Both the position numbers and the translations under genes were made by a program. From NCBI RefSeq assembly GCF_000421545.1, contig NZ_ATXF01000007.1, positions 62,001-126,000 of the forward strand: a stretch of 64,000 bases of DNA, written 5' to 3'. A model generated the notes under the pieces. That model saw only the letters and a list, made by a program, of their open reading frames with translations, was not told where the DNA came from and did no database searches. The DNA comes from Agromyces italicus DSM 16388 (lineage in GTDB: Bacteria; Actinomycetota; Actinomycetes; Actinomycetales; Microbacteriaceae). Position 1 is the stretch's first letter. Every line of letters begins with the position of its first letter. This document shows, piece by piece, positions 29,482 through 39,118 of the stretch.

Positions 29482-29850
29482 GTGCTTCAGCAGGAATCAC
29501 GAGTCAAGGTCGCCGACAACACCGGCGCCAAGGAGCTGCTCACGATCCGCGTTCTCGGTGGGTCGAAGCGTCGTTACGCCGGCATCGGCGACACGATCGT
29601 CGCCACCGTCAAGGACGCCATCCCCGGCGGCAACGTCAAGAAGGGCGATGTGGTCAAGGCCGTCATCGTCCGCACCGTCAAGGAGACCCGTCGTCCCGAC
29701 GGCTCGTACATCAAGTTCGATGAGAACGCCGCGGTCATCCTGAAGAACGACGGTGACCCCCGCGGTACCCGCATCTTCGGGCCGGTCGGTCGCGAGCTGC
29801 GCGACAAGAAGTTCATGAAGATCATCTCGCTGGCACCGGAGGTGCTGTAA
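29482..29850 (+). CDS. rplN: 50S ribosomal protein L14 (uL14)
   Basis: 122 residues. Subunit interface protein. [19 protein letters not shown] and the [23 protein letters not shown] end are diagnostic. GTG start 29482 with AAGGAG at a good distance. It opens the spc-type gene set. Confidence 0.98.
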   Translation: MLQQESRVKVADNTGAKELLTIRVLGGSKRRYAGIGDTIVATVKDAIPGGNVKKGDVVKAVIVRTVKETRRPDGSYIKFDENAAVILKNDGDPRGTRIFGPVGRELRDKKFMKIISLAPEVL

Positions 29851-29852
29851 AC

Positions 29853-30212
29853 ATGGCCAACATCAAGAAGGGCGACCTCGTCCAGGTCATCTCGGGCCGC
29901 AGCCAGGCTCGCGGCGGAGACCGCGGCAAGCAGGGCAAGGTCCTCGAGGTGCTCGTCGCCGAGAACCGCGTCGTCGTCGAAGGCATCAACTTCGTCACGA
30001 AGCACGTTCGCGTCGGCCAGACGCAGCGCGGCTCGAAGACCGGCGGCATCGAGACCCACGAGGCGCCGATCCACGTTTCGAACGTCGCGATCGTCGACCC
30101 CGAGACGAAGAAGCCGACCCGCGTCGGTTTCCGCACCGAGCAGGTGACGAAGGACGGTGTCTCGAAGACCGTCCGCGTCCGCTACGCCAAGAAGTCAGGT
30201 AAGGACCTGTAA
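29853..30212 (+). CDS. rplX: 50S ribosomal protein L24 (uL24)
   Basis: 119 residues. Assembly initiator. KOW motif at the start ([28 protein letters not shown]) and the [17 protein letters not shown] block are typical. Two bases after rplN; stop overlaps rplE start (TAATG). Confidence 0.98.
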   Translation: MANIKKGDLVQVISGRSQARGGDRGKQGKVLEVLVAENRVVVEGINFVTKHVRVGQTQRGSKTGGIETHEAPIHVSNVAIVDPETKKPTRVGFRTEQVTKDGVSKTVRVRYAKKSGKDL

Positions 30213-30796
30213 TGACCGACACGGCTACGCAGGCTGGCAAAATCCAGCCGCGACTGAAGACCAAGTACCGCGGCGAGATCGCCAAGGGCCTCACCGAGCA
30301 GTTCGAGTACACGAACCCGCACCAGGTGCCCGGCCTCGTGAAGATCGTCGTGAACATGGGCGTCGGCGAGGCCGCACGCGATGGCAAGGTCATCGACGGC
30401 GCGATCGCCGACCTCATCAAGATCACCGGCCAGAAGCCGCAGGTGACCAAGGCCCGCAAGTCGATCGCGCAGTTCAAGCTGCGCGAGGGTCAGCCGATCG
30501 GTGCGCACGTCACGCTCCGCGGCGACCGCATGTGGGAGTTCCTCGACCGCCTGCTCTCGCTCGCCCTGCCTCGCATCCGTGACTTCCGCGGACTCAGCGA
30601 CCAGCAGTTCGACGGCAACGGCAACTACACCTTCGGTCTCACGGAGCAGTCGATGTTCCACGAGATCGACCAGGACAAGATCGACCGCGTTCGCGGCATG
30701 GACATCACCGTGGTGACCACCGCCAAGAACGACGACGAGGGTCGCGCGCTGCTCAAGGCGCTCGGCTTCCCGTTCAAGTCGACCGACGCCGCGTAG
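30212..30796 (+). CDS. rplE: 50S ribosomal protein L5 (uL5)
   Basis: 194 residues. Binds 5S rRNA and the P-site t[42 protein letters not shown] and RIRDFRGL are typical. It is followed by a 170-base gap instead of the S14 gene found here in many bacteria. Confidence 0.98.
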   Translation: MTDTATQAGKIQPRLKTKYRGEIAKGLTEQFEYTNPHQVPGLVKIVVNMGVGEAARDGKVIDGAIADLIKITGQKPQVTKARKSIAQFKLREGQPIGAHVTLRGDRMWEFLDRLLSLALPRIRDFRGLSDQQFDGNGNYTFGLTEQSMFHEIDQDKIDRVRGMDITVVTTAKNDDEGRALLKALGFPFKSTDAA

Positions 30797-30809
30797 CAGC
30801 CATCTGTAG

Positions 30810-30865
30810 TAGGCTCTACGAGTTTGTGCTCGCGTCTGCCGGTCTCCGATCGCTCGGAGGCCGGC
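30810..30865 (+). promoter_or_regulatory. Possible internal promoter and hairpin between rplE and rpsH
   Basis: TAGGCT (30810-30815) fits a -10. A hairpin follows, pairing 30838-30848 with 30855-30865 (11 bp with one wobble, 6-base loop), about 100 bases before rpsH. In E. coli the S8 repressor site lies in this part of the operon (at L5); whether this hairpin plays that role is inference. Confidence 0.4.
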
Positions 30866-30966
30866 GGGTGCGGGACTCCGGTCTCATGCAATCGCTGAGG
30901 CCACACCACAGGTCAGTCCCCGTGTAACGGGTCCTGAAACCTGGTGAACGTAAGGAACGAATCGTC

Positions 30967-31365
30967 ATGACGATGACCGACCCGGTCGCTGACATGCTGA
31001 CCCGCCTGCGGAATGCGAACTCCGCGCACCACGACTCCGTGTCGATGCCGAACTCGAAGCTCAAGGCGCACATCGCCGAGATTCTGAAGCTCGAGGGCTA
31101 CATCGCAGACTTCGAGGTCACCGACGCTCGCGTGGGGAAGACCCTCACGCTGAAGCTCAAGTTCGGCCCGAACCGCGAGCGCTCGATCGCCGGCATCAAG
31201 CGGGTCTCGAAGCCCGGCCTCCGCGTGTACGCGAAGTCGACCGAGCTGCCCAAGGTCCTCGGCGGCCTCGGCGTCGCGATCCTGTCCACCTCCAGCGGTC
31301 TGCTGACCGACCGCCAGGCCGAGAAGAAGGGCGTGGGTGGGGAAGTCCTCGCCTACGTGTGGTAA
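30967..31365 (+). CDS. rpsH: 30S ribosomal protein S8 (uS8)
   Basis: 132 residues. Binds the central domain of 16S rRNA; known translational repressor of the spc operon in E. coli. [20 protein letters not shown] and the [24 protein letters not shown] end are diagnostic. AGGAACGAATCG stands before the ATG. It lacks a neighbouring rpsN. Confidence 0.98.
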   Translation: MTMTDPVADMLTRLRNANSAHHDSVSMPNSKLKAHIAEILKLEGYIADFEVTDARVGKTLTLKLKFGPNRERSIAGIKRVSKPGLRVYAKSTELPKVLGGLGVAILSTSSGLLTDRQAEKKGVGGEVLAYVW

Positions 31366-31369
31366 TCCC

Positions 31370-31906
31370 ATGTCACGAATCGGACGACTTCCCATCGACA
31401 TCCCCGCGGGTGTCGACGTCAAGGTCGACGGCGCCGCTGTCACCGTCAAGGGCCCGAAGGGCGAGCTGTCGCTCAGCGTCGCGTCGCCCATCGAGGTCAA
31501 GCTCGAGGAGAACCAGGTCGTCGTGACCCGTCCCGACGACGAGCGCTCCTCGCGTTCGCTGCACGGCCTCACGCGCACCCTCATCGCCAACGACATCATC
31601 GGTGTGACCCAGGGCTACTCCAAGGGCCTCGAGATCGTCGGCACCGGTTACCGCGTCGCGCAGAAGGGCAGCGCGGTCGAATTCGCGCTCGGCTTCTCGC
31701 ACCCGGTCACGGTCGAGGCGCCCGAGGGCATCACGCTGACCGTCGAGGGCAACAACAAGCTCACGGTCGCGGGCATCTCGAAGCAGGCCGTCGGCGAGAC
31801 CGCCGCCAACATCCGCAAGATCAAGAAGCCCGAGCCGTACAAGGGCAAGGGCATCCGCTACGCCGGCGAGGTCGTGCGTCGCAAGGCCGGAAAGTCAGGT
31901 AAGTAA
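31370..31906 (+). CDS. rplF: 50S ribosomal protein L6 (uL6)
   Basis: 178 residues. Near the factor-binding stalk base. [17 protein letters not shown] and the [21 protein letters not shown] end are typical. ATG 31370 lies 4 bases after the rpsH stop; an in-frame GTG at 31337 inside rpsH is less likely. Confidence 0.98.
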   Translation: MSRIGRLPIDIPAGVDVKVDGAAVTVKGPKGELSLSVASPIEVKLEENQVVVTRPDDERSSRSLHGLTRTLIANDIIGVTQGYSKGLEIVGTGYRVAQKGSAVEFALGFSHPVTVEAPEGITLTVEGNNKLTVAGISKQAVGETAANIRKIKKPEPYKGKGIRYAGEVVRRKAGKSGK

Positions 31907-31908
31907 TC

Positions 31909-32268
31909 ATGGCTGTGAAGAGCAAGACGGCCGCGCGTTCGCGCCGCCACACCCGCCTTCGCAAGAAGATCGTCGGCACGGAGCTCCGCCCCCGTCTCGT
32001 CGTCACCCGCTCGGCCCGCCACGTCTTCGTGCAGGTCGTCGACGACGCCAAGGGTCACACCGTCGCGTCGGCGTCGACCATGGAGTCCGACCTCCGCGCG
32101 TTCGACGGTGACAAGACCGCCAAGGCGAAGAAGGTCGGCGAACTCGTCGCCGAGCGCGCCAAGCAGGCCGGTGTCGACTCCGTCGTCTTCGACCGCGGCG
32201 GCAACAAGTACGCCGGTCGCGTCGCAGCGATCGCCGATGGAGCGCGAGAGGCAGGGCTCAACCTGTGA
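31909..32268 (+). CDS. rplR: 50S ribosomal protein L18 (uL18)
   Basis: 119 residues. 5S rRNA binder. [20 protein letters not shown] and [25 protein letters not shown] are typical. Two bases after rplF; overlaps rpsE by four bases (GTGA). Confidence 0.98.
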   Translation: MAVKSKTAARSRRHTRLRKKIVGTELRPRLVVTRSARHVFVQVVDDAKGHTVASASTMESDLRAFDGDKTAKAKKVGELVAERAKQAGVDSVVFDRGGNKYAGRVAAIADGAREAGLNL

Positions 32269-32981
32269 GCACAGCATCTGTTGAAAATGGCACTACGAAG
32301 GAGCCCGAGGTGATTGCAGAGGCACCCGTCGAGACGGCAGCCGCCTCCGAGCCGGCGCGCAACGAGCGCGACGGCCGCCGCGGCGGTGGCCGCGACCGCA
32401 ACCAGGGTGGCCGCGATCGCGGTGGCCGCGATGCCGAGAAGAGCCAGTTCCTCGAGCGCGTCGTGACCATCAACCGCGTGTCGAAGGTCGTCAAGGGTGG
32501 TCGTCGCTTCAGCTTCACCGCGCTCGTCGTCGTCGGTGACGGCAACGGCCTCGTCGGTGTCGGCTACGGCAAGGCGAAGGAAGTTCCCACCGCCATCTCC
32601 AAGGGCGTCGAGGAGGCGAAGAAGAACTTCTTCCGCGTTCCCCGCGTCGGCGCGACCATCCCGCACCCCGTCCAGGGTGAGGCCGCGGCCGGTGTCGTGC
32701 TCCTCCGCCCGGCGTCGCCCGGTACCGGTGTCATCGCCGGTGGTCCGGTGCGTGCGGTGCTCGAGTGCGCCGGCATCCACGACGTGCTGTCGAAGTCGCT
32801 CGGCTCGTCGAACACCATCAACATCGTGCACGCCACGGTCGAAGCGCTGAAGCAGCTCGAAGAGCCCCGTGCGGTCGCAGCTCGTCGTGGTCTCGACTAC
32901 GACCAGGTCGCCCCCGCGCGTCTCATCCGCGCCGAGGCGCAGGCGGCCGAGGCTGCCGCAGCAGCGAAGGCAGGTGCCTGA
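32265..32981 (+). CDS. rpsE: 30S ribosomal protein S5 (uS5)
   Basis: 238 residues; about 65 longer than in E. coli. The first 65 residues are a Glu/Ala stretch followed by an Arg/Gly-rich segment ([13 protein letters not shown]), as in other actinobacteria. The core begins at [20 protein letters not shown], with the spectinomycin-region loop [11 protein letters not shown] 32265 overlaps rplR; the stop overlaps rpmD. Confidence 0.97.
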   Translation: MSTASVENGTTKEPEVIAEAPVETAAASEPARNERDGRRGGGRDRNQGGRDRGGRDAEKSQFLERVVTINRVSKVVKGGRRFSFTALVVVGDGNGLVGVGYGKAKEVPTAISKGVEEAKKNFFRVPRVGATIPHPVQGEAAAGVVLLRPASPGTGVIAGGPVRAVLECAGIHDVLSKSLGSSNTINIVHATVEALKQLEEPRAVAARRGLDYDQVAPARLIRAEAQAAEAAAAAKAGA

Positions 32982-33166
32982 TGGCCAAGCAGCTGAAGGT
33001 AACCCAGATCAAGTCCAAGGTGAGCGAGAAGCAGTACCAGCGTGACACGCTGCGCAGCCTCGGGCTCAAGCGAATCGGCCAGTCGGTCGTGCGTGAGGAC
33101 ACCCCGCAGAACCGCGGGTACGTCAACACCGTCGCTCACCTCGTGAAGGTTGAGGAGATTGACTAA
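32981..33166 (+). CDS. rpmD: 50S ribosomal protein L30 (uL30)
   Basis: 61 residues, usual length. [20 protein letters not shown] and [20 protein letters not shown] are typical. Overlaps rpsE and rplO by one base each, so the three are translationally coupled. Confidence 0.98.
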   Translation: MAKQLKVTQIKSKVSEKQYQRDTLRSLGLKRIGQSVVREDTPQNRGYVNTVAHLVKVEEID

Positions 33167-33834
33167 TGGCTGACGAGAAGAACGACGCCACCACCGAGGC
33201 CCCGAAGAAGGCTCCGGCGAAGAAGGCCGCCGCGAAGCCCGCCGCCGAGAAGGCCGCCCCCAAGGCGGCTGCGGCGAAGAAGGCTCCGGCCAAGGCCGCT
33301 GCTGCGAAGGCCGACGACGCGAAGGCCGAGAAGGCCCCCGCGAAGAAGGCCCCCGCGAAGAAGGCGGCTCCCAAGGCCGACGTCGCGGAGAAGCGCGAGC
33401 AGGTGCTGAAGGTCCACCACCTTCGCCCCGCTCCCGGTGCCAAGAAGGACAAGACCCGCGTCGGACGCGGTGAGGGTTCGAAGGGCAAGACCGCCGGTCG
33501 CGGCACCAAGGGTTCGAAGGCCCGCAACAACATCCGCCCCGGCTTCGAGGGTGGACAGCTTCCGTACCACATGCGTGCGCCGAAGCTCCGCGGCTTCAAG
33601 AACCCGTTCCGCGTCGAGTACCAGGTCGTGAACCTCGACAAGCTCGCCGAGCTCTACCCGAAGGGCGGCGATGTCACCATCGCCGACCTCATCGAGAAGG
33701 GCGCAGTGCGCAAGAACGAGCGCGTCAAGGTGCTCGGCAACGGCGACATCCAGGTCAAGCTCAACGTGGCCGTCGACAAGGTCTCCGGCTCGGCCGAGCA
33801 GAAGATCGTCGCCGCCGGCGGCTCGGTCAAGTAA
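33166..33834 (+). CDS. rplO: 50S ribosomal protein L15 (uL15) with long Ala/Lys N-terminus
   Basis: 222 residues; the usual core is about 145. The first 75 residues are a repetitive Ala/Lys/Pro run (APAKKA-type units). The core starts at [20 protein letters not shown], with [20 protein letters not shown]. An internal start without the extension is not supported: the ATG at 33166 is coupled to rpmD (TAATG) and codons stay in frame. Followed by the secY leader. Confidence 0.95.
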   Translation: MADEKNDATTEAPKKAPAKKAAAKPAAEKAAPKAAAAKKAPAKAAAAKADDAKAEKAPAKKAPAKKAAPKADVAEKREQVLKVHHLRPAPGAKKDKTRVGRGEGSKGKTAGRGTKGSKARNNIRPGFEGGQLPYHMRAPKLRGFKNPFRVEYQVVNLDKLAELYPKGGDVTIADLIEKGAVRKNERVKVLGNGDIQVKLNVAVDKVSGSAEQKIVAAGGSVK

Positions 33835-33851
33835 GACCGGAAAACGATTGG

Positions 33852-33902
33852 TTCGAGCCAGTCGGGACCTCGCGTAGGATAAGCGGGGTCTCGACTGGCT
33901 CG
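33852..33902 (+). promoter_or_regulatory. secY leader: 20-bp hairpin with a -10-like loop
   Basis: 33854-33873 pairs with 33883-33902 over 20 positions (18 Watson-Crick and two wobble pairs), leaving a 9-base loop that contains TAGGAT (33875-33880). TTCGAG at 33852-33857 lies 17 bases before that hexamer. So one element could be both the secY promoter and, on read-through RNA from rplO, an attenuator hairpin. It lies 64 bases before secY. Confidence 0.55.
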
Positions 33903-33966
33903 AGTCGTATAACGAACCAACTCCCTGCGAGGCGCAGTCGCACCGCACGGAGCAACAGGAGGACGA

Positions 33967-35292
33967 GTGTTCAACGCCATCGGGCGGATCTTCCGCACGC
34001 CGGATCTTCGCCGCAAGCTCGGGTTCACGCTGGGCATCGTCGCCCTGTTCCGGCTCGGATCCTTCATCCCCGCGCCGTTCGTCGACTTCGGCAACGTGCA
34101 GCAGTGCCTTGCGGCGAACCAGGCGGCAGGGGCATCCGGCCTCTACGACCTCGTGAACCTCTTCTCGGGCGGTGCACTGCTGCAGCTCTCGATCTTCGCG
34201 CTGGGCATCATGCCGTACATCACGGCGTCGATCATCGTGCAGCTGCTGCGCGTGGTCATCCCCCACTTCGAGACCCTCTACAAGGAGGGCCAGGCGGGCC
34301 AGGGCAGGCTCACCCAGTACACCCGCTACCTCACGATCGCCCTCGGCGTGCTCCAGTCCACGACGCTCATCACGGTCGCCCGCTCGGGCGCCCTGTTCCC
34401 GAACAGCGACCCCTCGTGCTCGGCGCTGATCACGAACGACGCCTGGTACGCGATCCTCCTCATGGTCATCACCATGACCGCCGGTACCGGCCTCATCATG
34501 TGGATGGGCGAGCTCATCACCGAGCGCGGCATCGGCAACGGCATGTCGTTGCTCATCTTCACCTCGATCGCCGCGACGTTCCCCGGCTCGCTCTGGGCGA
34601 TCGGCATCGCCCGCGGCTGGGACATCTTCGCGATCGTGCTCCTGATCGGTCTCGCGATCGTCGTCGCGGTCGTGTTCGTCGAGCAGAGCCAGCGGCGCAT
34701 CCCGGTGCAGTACGCGAAGCGCATGGTGGGCCGGCGAACCTACGGCGGCAACAACACGTACATCCCGATCAAGGTCAACATGGCCGGCGTCGTGCCCGTC
34801 ATCTTCGCCTCGTCGCTCCTGTACCTGCCCGCCCTGATCGCGCAGTTCAACCAGCCTGCGGCCGGTGAGGACCCCCAGCCGTGGGTGCTCTGGATCACGA
34901 ACTACCTGACCAAGGGCGACCACCCGCTCTACATGCTGCTGTACTTCCTGCTCATCGTCGGCTTCACCTACTTCTACGTCGCGATCACCTTCAACCCCGA
35001 CGAGGTGGCCGAGAACATGAAGAAGTACGGCGGCTTCATCCCCGGTATCCGCGCGGGCCGCCCGACGGCCGAGTACCTCGACTACGTGCTCACCCGCATC
35101 ACGGCCCCCGGCTCGCTCTACCTCGGCTTGGTCGCGCTCATCCCGTTGATCGCGTTCGTCTGGGTCGGCGCGAACCAGAACTTCCCGTTCGGCGGCGCGT
35201 CCATCCTGATCATCGTCGGCGTCGGGCTCGAGACGGTCAAGCAGATCGACGCCCAACTCCAGCAGCGACACTACGAAGGACTTCTCCGATGA
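33967..35292 (+). CDS. secY: Protein translocase channel subunit SecY
   Basis: 441 residues with ten membrane spans; central channel of the Sec translocon. Typical parts: LGIMPYITASIIVQLL, GRLTQYTRYLTI and MAGVVPVIFASSLLYLP. The cytosolic loop with the conserved Arg (RIPVQYAKRMVGRR) and the loop before the last spans (FNPDEVAENMKKYGGFIPGIR) are also present. GTG 33967 follows AGGAGGACGA. Its stop overlaps adk (ATGA). Confidence 0.98.
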   Translation: MFNAIGRIFRTPDLRRKLGFTLGIVALFRLGSFIPAPFVDFGNVQQCLAANQAAGASGLYDLVNLFSGGALLQLSIFALGIMPYITASIIVQLLRVVIPHFETLYKEGQAGQGRLTQYTRYLTIALGVLQSTTLITVARSGALFPNSDPSCSALITNDAWYAILLMVITMTAGTGLIMWMGELITERGIGNGMSLLIFTSIAATFPGSLWAIGIARGWDIFAIVLLIGLAIVVAVVFVEQSQRRIPVQYAKRMVGRRTYGGNNTYIPIKVNMAGVVPVIFASSLLYLPALIAQFNQPAAGEDPQPWVLWITNYLTKGDHPLYMLLYFLLIVGFTYFYVAITFNPDEVAENMKKYGGFIPGIRAGRPTAEYLDYVLTRITAPGSLYLGLVALIPLIAFVWVGANQNFPFGGASILIIVGVGLETVKQIDAQLQQRHYEGLLR

Positions 35293-35927
35293 CGCCCCCC
35301 GCCAACGGCGATGCCGCAATCAGCTCCGCCCGTTTCCTGATCGTCGGCCCGCAGGGCTCCGGCAAGGGCACGCAGGGTGTGCTCGTCGCCGCGGCGTTCG
35401 GCGTGCCCCAGGTCGCGACGGGCGACATCTTCCGCGCCAACGTCGCCGGCGGCACGGAGCTCGGCAAGCGGGTCCAGGTGATCATCGAGGCGGGTGATCT
35501 CGTGCCCGATGCGCTCACCAGCGAGCTCGTGCGCGACCGTCTCGCGCAGGCGGACGCCGCGGAGGGCTTCCTGCTCGACGGCTATCCCCGTAATCGCGGC
35601 CAGGTCGACGACCTCGACGCGTTCCTGACCGGTCGCGGCGAGGCGCTCGACGCCGTGATCGAACTCGAGGTTCCCCGAGACGAGTCGATCTCGCGGCTCA
35701 CCCAGCGCGCGGTCGAGCAGGGCCGCACCGACGACACCGAAGAGGTCATCGCGAATCGTCTCGCCATCTACGAGCGCGAGACGGCTCCGATCCTCGACGT
35801 ATACCGCGAACGCGGCCTCGTCGTGCGCATCGACGGCGTGGGCACGCTCGCGGAGGTGACCGAGCGCATCTTCGAGGCGCTCGCCGCACGGGGGCTCGCT
35901 CCGCGGCACCCCGGCGCCGCGGCCTGA
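35289..35927 (+). CDS. adk: Adenylate kinase
   Basis: 212 residues. Makes 2 ADP from ATP and AMP. P-loop GPQGSGKGTQ, the AMP-site region (ATGDIFRAN) and FLLDGYPRN are intact; Tyr replaces the usual Phe in DGFPR. The LID is the short form without zinc cysteines (around RAVEQGRTDDTEEVIANRL). An extra 12-residue N-terminus (TPPANGDAAISS) precedes the core. Coupled to secY by ATGA overlap; map follows after 5 bases. Confidence 0.97.
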   Translation: MTPPANGDAAISSARFLIVGPQGSGKGTQGVLVAAAFGVPQVATGDIFRANVAGGTELGKRVQVIIEAGDLVPDALTSELVRDRLAQADAAEGFLLDGYPRNRGQVDDLDAFLTGRGEALDAVIELEVPRDESISRLTQRAVEQGRTDDTEEVIANRLAIYERETAPILDVYRERGLVVRIDGVGTLAEVTERIFEALAARGLAPRHPGAAA

Positions 35928-35932
35928 GTCGC

Positions 35933-36760
35933 GTGTTCCGGCGTTCGATCTACAAGTCGCCCGCCCAGTTGCGATCGATGGTCGCGGCGGGTCGCGTGAC
36001 GGCCGCGGCACTCGGTGAGGCTCGACAGCGTGCCGTGCCCGGCGCGACCGGCCTCGAACTCGATGCCGCCGCGCAGCGAACGATCATCGCGGCAGGCGGC
36101 CGCTCGAACTTCCAGCTCGTCCCCGGGTATCGCCACACCCTGTGCGTCTCGGTGAACGACGACGTGGTCCACGGCATTCCCGGTGATCGGCGCTTCCAGC
36201 CCGGCGATATCGTCTCGGTCGACGGCGGCGCGGAGGTCGACGGGTGGAACGGAGACTCGGCGTTCACGATCGTGCTGCCCGACCCGGCCCGGCCCGAGAT
36301 CGTCTCGGCGAGGGAGACGCTCTCGGCGGTCACCGAGAACGCGCTCTGGCACGGCATCGCGACGCTCGCCCGCGCCTCGTACCTGAACGAGGTCGGCGCG
36401 GCGATCGAGGACTACGTGCTCGGCGAGGGGGAGTACGGCATCCTCACCGAGTACGTCGGCCATGGCATCGGCCGCACGATGCACGAGGAGCCGCCGGTGT
36501 TCAACTACCGCGTCGACCGCCGCGGCCCCGCAGTGAAGCCCGGCCTCGTCGTCGCGATCGAACCGATGCTCGTCGCCGGCGCGGTCGACACCTTCGTACG
36601 CGACGACGACTGGACCGTCACCACCGCAGACGGCGCCGACGCGGCGCACTGGGAGCACAGCGTCGCCGTGCACGCCGCGGGAATCTGGGTGCTCACGGCC
36701 GCCGACGGCGGCGCCGAGGGCCTTGCGCCGTTCGGCATCGTGCCGGCGCCGATCGACTGA
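35933..36760 (+). CDS. map: Methionine aminopeptidase, type I
   Basis: 275 residues. Removes the initiator Met. Metal ligands are visible: the two Asp of SVDGGAEVDGWNGDSAFT, His in GHGIGRTMHEEPPVF, Glu in AIEPMLV and the last Glu in HWEHSVAVH. SIYKSPAQLRSMVAAGRV opening is that of type I enzymes next to adk. GTG 35933. The secY-adk-map order is conserved in many bacteria. Confidence 0.97.
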   Translation: MFRRSIYKSPAQLRSMVAAGRVTAAALGEARQRAVPGATGLELDAAAQRTIIAAGGRSNFQLVPGYRHTLCVSVNDDVVHGIPGDRRFQPGDIVSVDGGAEVDGWNGDSAFTIVLPDPARPEIVSARETLSAVTENALWHGIATLARASYLNEVGAAIEDYVLGEGEYGILTEYVGHGIGRTMHEEPPVFNYRVDRRGPAVKPGLVVAIEPMLVAGAVDTFVRDDDWTVTTADGADAAHWEHSVAVHAAGIWVLTAADGGAEGLAPFGIVPAPID

Positions 36761-36822
36761 GCGTTCCCGACCCGTCGCAGGGCCGTCGGGGATAGGCTGA
36801 ACGCGGGCGCCGGGGGATCGCA

Positions 36823-38508
36823 GTGGTGCCGATCGAGCCGGGGGTGATCGAGGTGGAGTTCATCGGGATCGGGGTGGGACGCGGGATCGCGATCGGCCCA
36901 GTCGCCTGGATGTCTCCGCCGCCGCCTGAACCGTCGGTCGCGCCGAGTGCGCTCCGCACCGAAGAAGAACTCGAGCGGGCGCGGGCCGCTGCGGCGGAGG
37001 TCGCGCGAGAGCTCCGACGCCGGGCGGAGGCCGCCGAGGGCACCACGGGCGAGGTGCTCGAAGCCCAAGCGCTGATGCTCGAGGATCCCGCGGTCCACGC
37101 GAGCGTCGCCGAGCACGCGGCCCGCGGCCAGACCGCCGAACGGGCAGTGTTCGAAGCCTTCGACGGATATCGTGAGCTGCTCTCCGGCATGGGCGGGTAC
37201 CTCGCCGAACGCGCCGCAGACCTCGCCGACGTCGCACAGCGGGTGATCGCGGTCCTGTCCGGTGCGCCCGCTCCCGGAATTCCAGACCCCGGGCATCCTT
37301 TCGTGCTCGTGGCGAACGACCTCGCCCCTGCCGACACCGCGACCCTCGACCTCGGTCGGGTACTCGCCGTCGTGACGCTCGAGGGTGGGCCGACATCGCA
37401 CACGGCGATCCTCGCGCGCGAGAAGTCGCTCGTCGCGATCGTCGGCGCGGATGCCGCGGGGCTCGTCGAGGGGGAGACCGTGATCGTCGACGCGGCGAGG
37501 GGGCGCATCGTGCGCGATCCCTCCGGTGACGAGATCGCCGCCGCGTCAGCGCGGAAGGCGGAGCTGGAGGCGGAGGCGATGGCGCCGATCGCGCCGGGAC
37601 GTCTCGCCGACGGCACACCCGTTCCGTTGCTCGCCAACCTCGGGGACCCGGCCGGGGCCGAAGAGGCCGTCCGTCTCGGCGCGGAGGGCGTCGGATTGTT
37701 CCGGACCGAGTTCCTCTTCCTCGGGTCCGATGTCGAGCCGTCGGGCACGGTGCAGCAGGAAGCCTACGAACGCCTCCTCGCAGCCTTCCCCGGGAAGAAG
37801 GTCGTGGTGCGGGTGCTCGACGCCGGCGCCGACAAGCCGCTCGCCTTCCTCGGCGTGCGGCACGAGGAGAATCCGGCACTCGGGCTGCGGGGCATCCGTG
37901 CGCTGCGACGCGCCGAGCCGATGCTGCGCGGGCAGCTCGACGCCCTCGCCGTCGCAGCTTCGCGGACGCAGGCACGGCTCGAGGTGATGGCGCCGATGGT
38001 CGCGACGGTCGAGGAGGCAGCCTGGTTCTCAGCGCTCGCCCACGAGGCGGGGCTCCCGGTCGCCGGCATCATGGTCGAGGTGCCCGCCGCCGCGCTGCTC
38101 GCCAAGCGCTTGCTCACCGCCGTCGAGTTCGCGTCGATCGGCACGAACGACCTCACGCAGTACACGATGGCTGCCGATCGCCTGCTCGGCGATGCGGCCG
38201 AACTGCAGGACCCGTGGCATCCGGCCGTGCTCGGCCTCGTCGGCGCGGTGGGCGAGGCAGGGGCGGAGCTCGACAAGCCGGTCGGCATCTGCGGCGAGGC
38301 CGCCGCCGACCCGCTCCTCGCGGTCGTGCTCGTCGGACTCGGCGCGACGAGCCTGTCGATGGCGCCCTCGGCGCTCGCCGGGGTGCGGGCGAGGCTTCTC
38401 CGCTATTCGGCTGCGCAGGCCCGAACGATCGCCGAGGCGGCGCTCGGCGCCGACGGGGCGGCATCGGCGCGGTCGGCTGCGGAATCCGCGGCGGACGCGT
38501 TCGGCTGA
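36823..38508 (+). CDS. ptsI: PTS enzyme I (phosphoenolpyruvate-protein phosphotransferase)
   Basis: 561 residues. First step of sugar uptake by the phosphotransferase system: it takes phosphate from PEP and passes it to HPr. The swivelling His domain holds GGPTSHTAILAREKSL with the phosphorylated His at 193. The PEP-binding TIM barrel has GVGLFRTEFLF, VVVRVLDAGADKPLAFL, SIGTNDLTQYTMAADR and the active Cys 490 in GICGEAAAD. GTG 36823 is chosen by the run of G upstream; GTG 36844 is possible. It lies between map and infA, an unusual place, and no HPr or permease gene is near. The C-terminal 25 residues are Ala-rich. Confidence 0.95.
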   Translation: MVPIEPGVIEVEFIGIGVGRGIAIGPVAWMSPPPPEPSVAPSALRTEEELERARAAAAEVARELRRRAEAAEGTTGEVLEAQALMLEDPAVHASVAEHAARGQTAERAVFEAFDGYRELLSGMGGYLAERAADLADVAQRVIAVLSGAPAPGIPDPGHPFVLVANDLAPADTATLDLGRVLAVVTLEGGPTSHTAILAREKSLVAIVGADAAGLVEGETVIVDAARGRIVRDPSGDEIAAASARKAELEAEAMAPIAPGRLADGTPVPLLANLGDPAGAEEAVRLGAEGVGLFRTEFLFLGSDVEPSGTVQQEAYERLLAAFPGKKVVVRVLDAGADKPLAFLGVRHEENPALGLRGIRALRRAEPMLRGQLDALAVAASRTQARLEVMAPMVATVEEAAWFSALAHEAGLPVAGIMVEVPAAALLAKRLLTAVEFASIGTNDLTQYTMAADRLLGDAAELQDPWHPAVLGLVGAVGEAGAELDKPVGICGEAAADPLLAVVLVGLGATSLSMAPSALAGVRARLLRYSAAQARTIAEAALGADGAASARSAAESAADAFG

Positions 38509-38583
38509 ACGGGTCCCGAGGGGTGCTCGCCGGGGGGACCCACCCGGCTGCATGCTCGACTGGCGAAAACGGTTGAAATAGCC

Positions 38584-38589
38584 TAAAGT
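38584..38589 (+). promoter_or_regulatory. Possible -10 of the infA promoter
   Basis: TAAAGT in the AT-richer stretch after ptsI, about 127 bases before infA. The expected -35 position (38561-38566, TGGCGA) is weak. The stretch to infA holds no gene. Confidence 0.35.
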
Positions 38590-38715
38590 TGACCCTTGGT
38601 GTTCTGCACGCCTGCCTTGGCATGCCCGACGACCTCGTCCGAGGGCATCGCACATGGTACGCGTGCAGCAGTCATCGCACGACCAGCATCCCCAACTCCA
38701 AGCGATAGTGAGGCT

Positions 38716-38937
38716 ATGGCCAAGAAAGACGGCGTCATCGAGATCGAAGGCTCGGTCATCGAGGCTCTTCCGAACGCAATGTTCCGGGTGGAGCTCACGA
38801 ACGGCCACAAGGTCCTCGCGCACATCTCAGGGAAGATGCGCCAGCACTACATCCGCATCCTCCCCGAGGATCGCGTGATCGTCGAGCTGAGCCCCTATGA
38901 CCTGACGCGCGGGCGCATCGTCTACCGCTACAAGTAA
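38716..38937 (+). CDS. infA: Translation initiation factor IF-1
   Basis: 73 residues, usual length. S1-like OB fold that covers the A site during initiation. [20 protein letters not shown] and [14 protein letters not shown] are diagnostic. Start ATG 38716; no strong ribosome binding site (GATAGTGAGGCT). It heads the infA-rpmJ-rpsM-rpsK group. Confidence 0.98.
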   Translation: MAKKDGVIEIEGSVIEALPNAMFRVELTNGHKVLAHISGKMRQHYIRILPEDRVIVELSPYDLTRGRIVYRYK

Positions 38938-39004
38938 GGGCTGCCGGAAAGTAACGGCCCGTGGCATTCCGCGGGTACGAGGACAGCGAATCAGAGGAAC
39001 CACT

Positions 39005-39118
39005 GTGAAGGTCAACCCCAGCGTCAAGCGCATCTGCGAGAAGTGCAAGGTCATCCGCCGCCACGGCCGCGTGATGGTCATCTGCGAGAACCCGCGCCAC
39101 AAGCAGCGCCAAGGTTGA
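39005..39118 (+). CDS. rpmJ: 50S ribosomal protein L36 (bL36), zinc-binding form
   Basis: 37 residues from GTG 39005; too small for most ORF callers. The product opens [20 protein letters not shown]. Three Cys and one His in the order C-x2-C ... C-x4-H form the zinc site of the C+ paralogue. Position between infA and rpsM is conserved. The stop codon lies in the outer arm of the hairpin that follows. Confidence 0.97.
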   Translation: MKVNPSVKRICEKCKVIRRHGRVMVICENPRHKQRQG

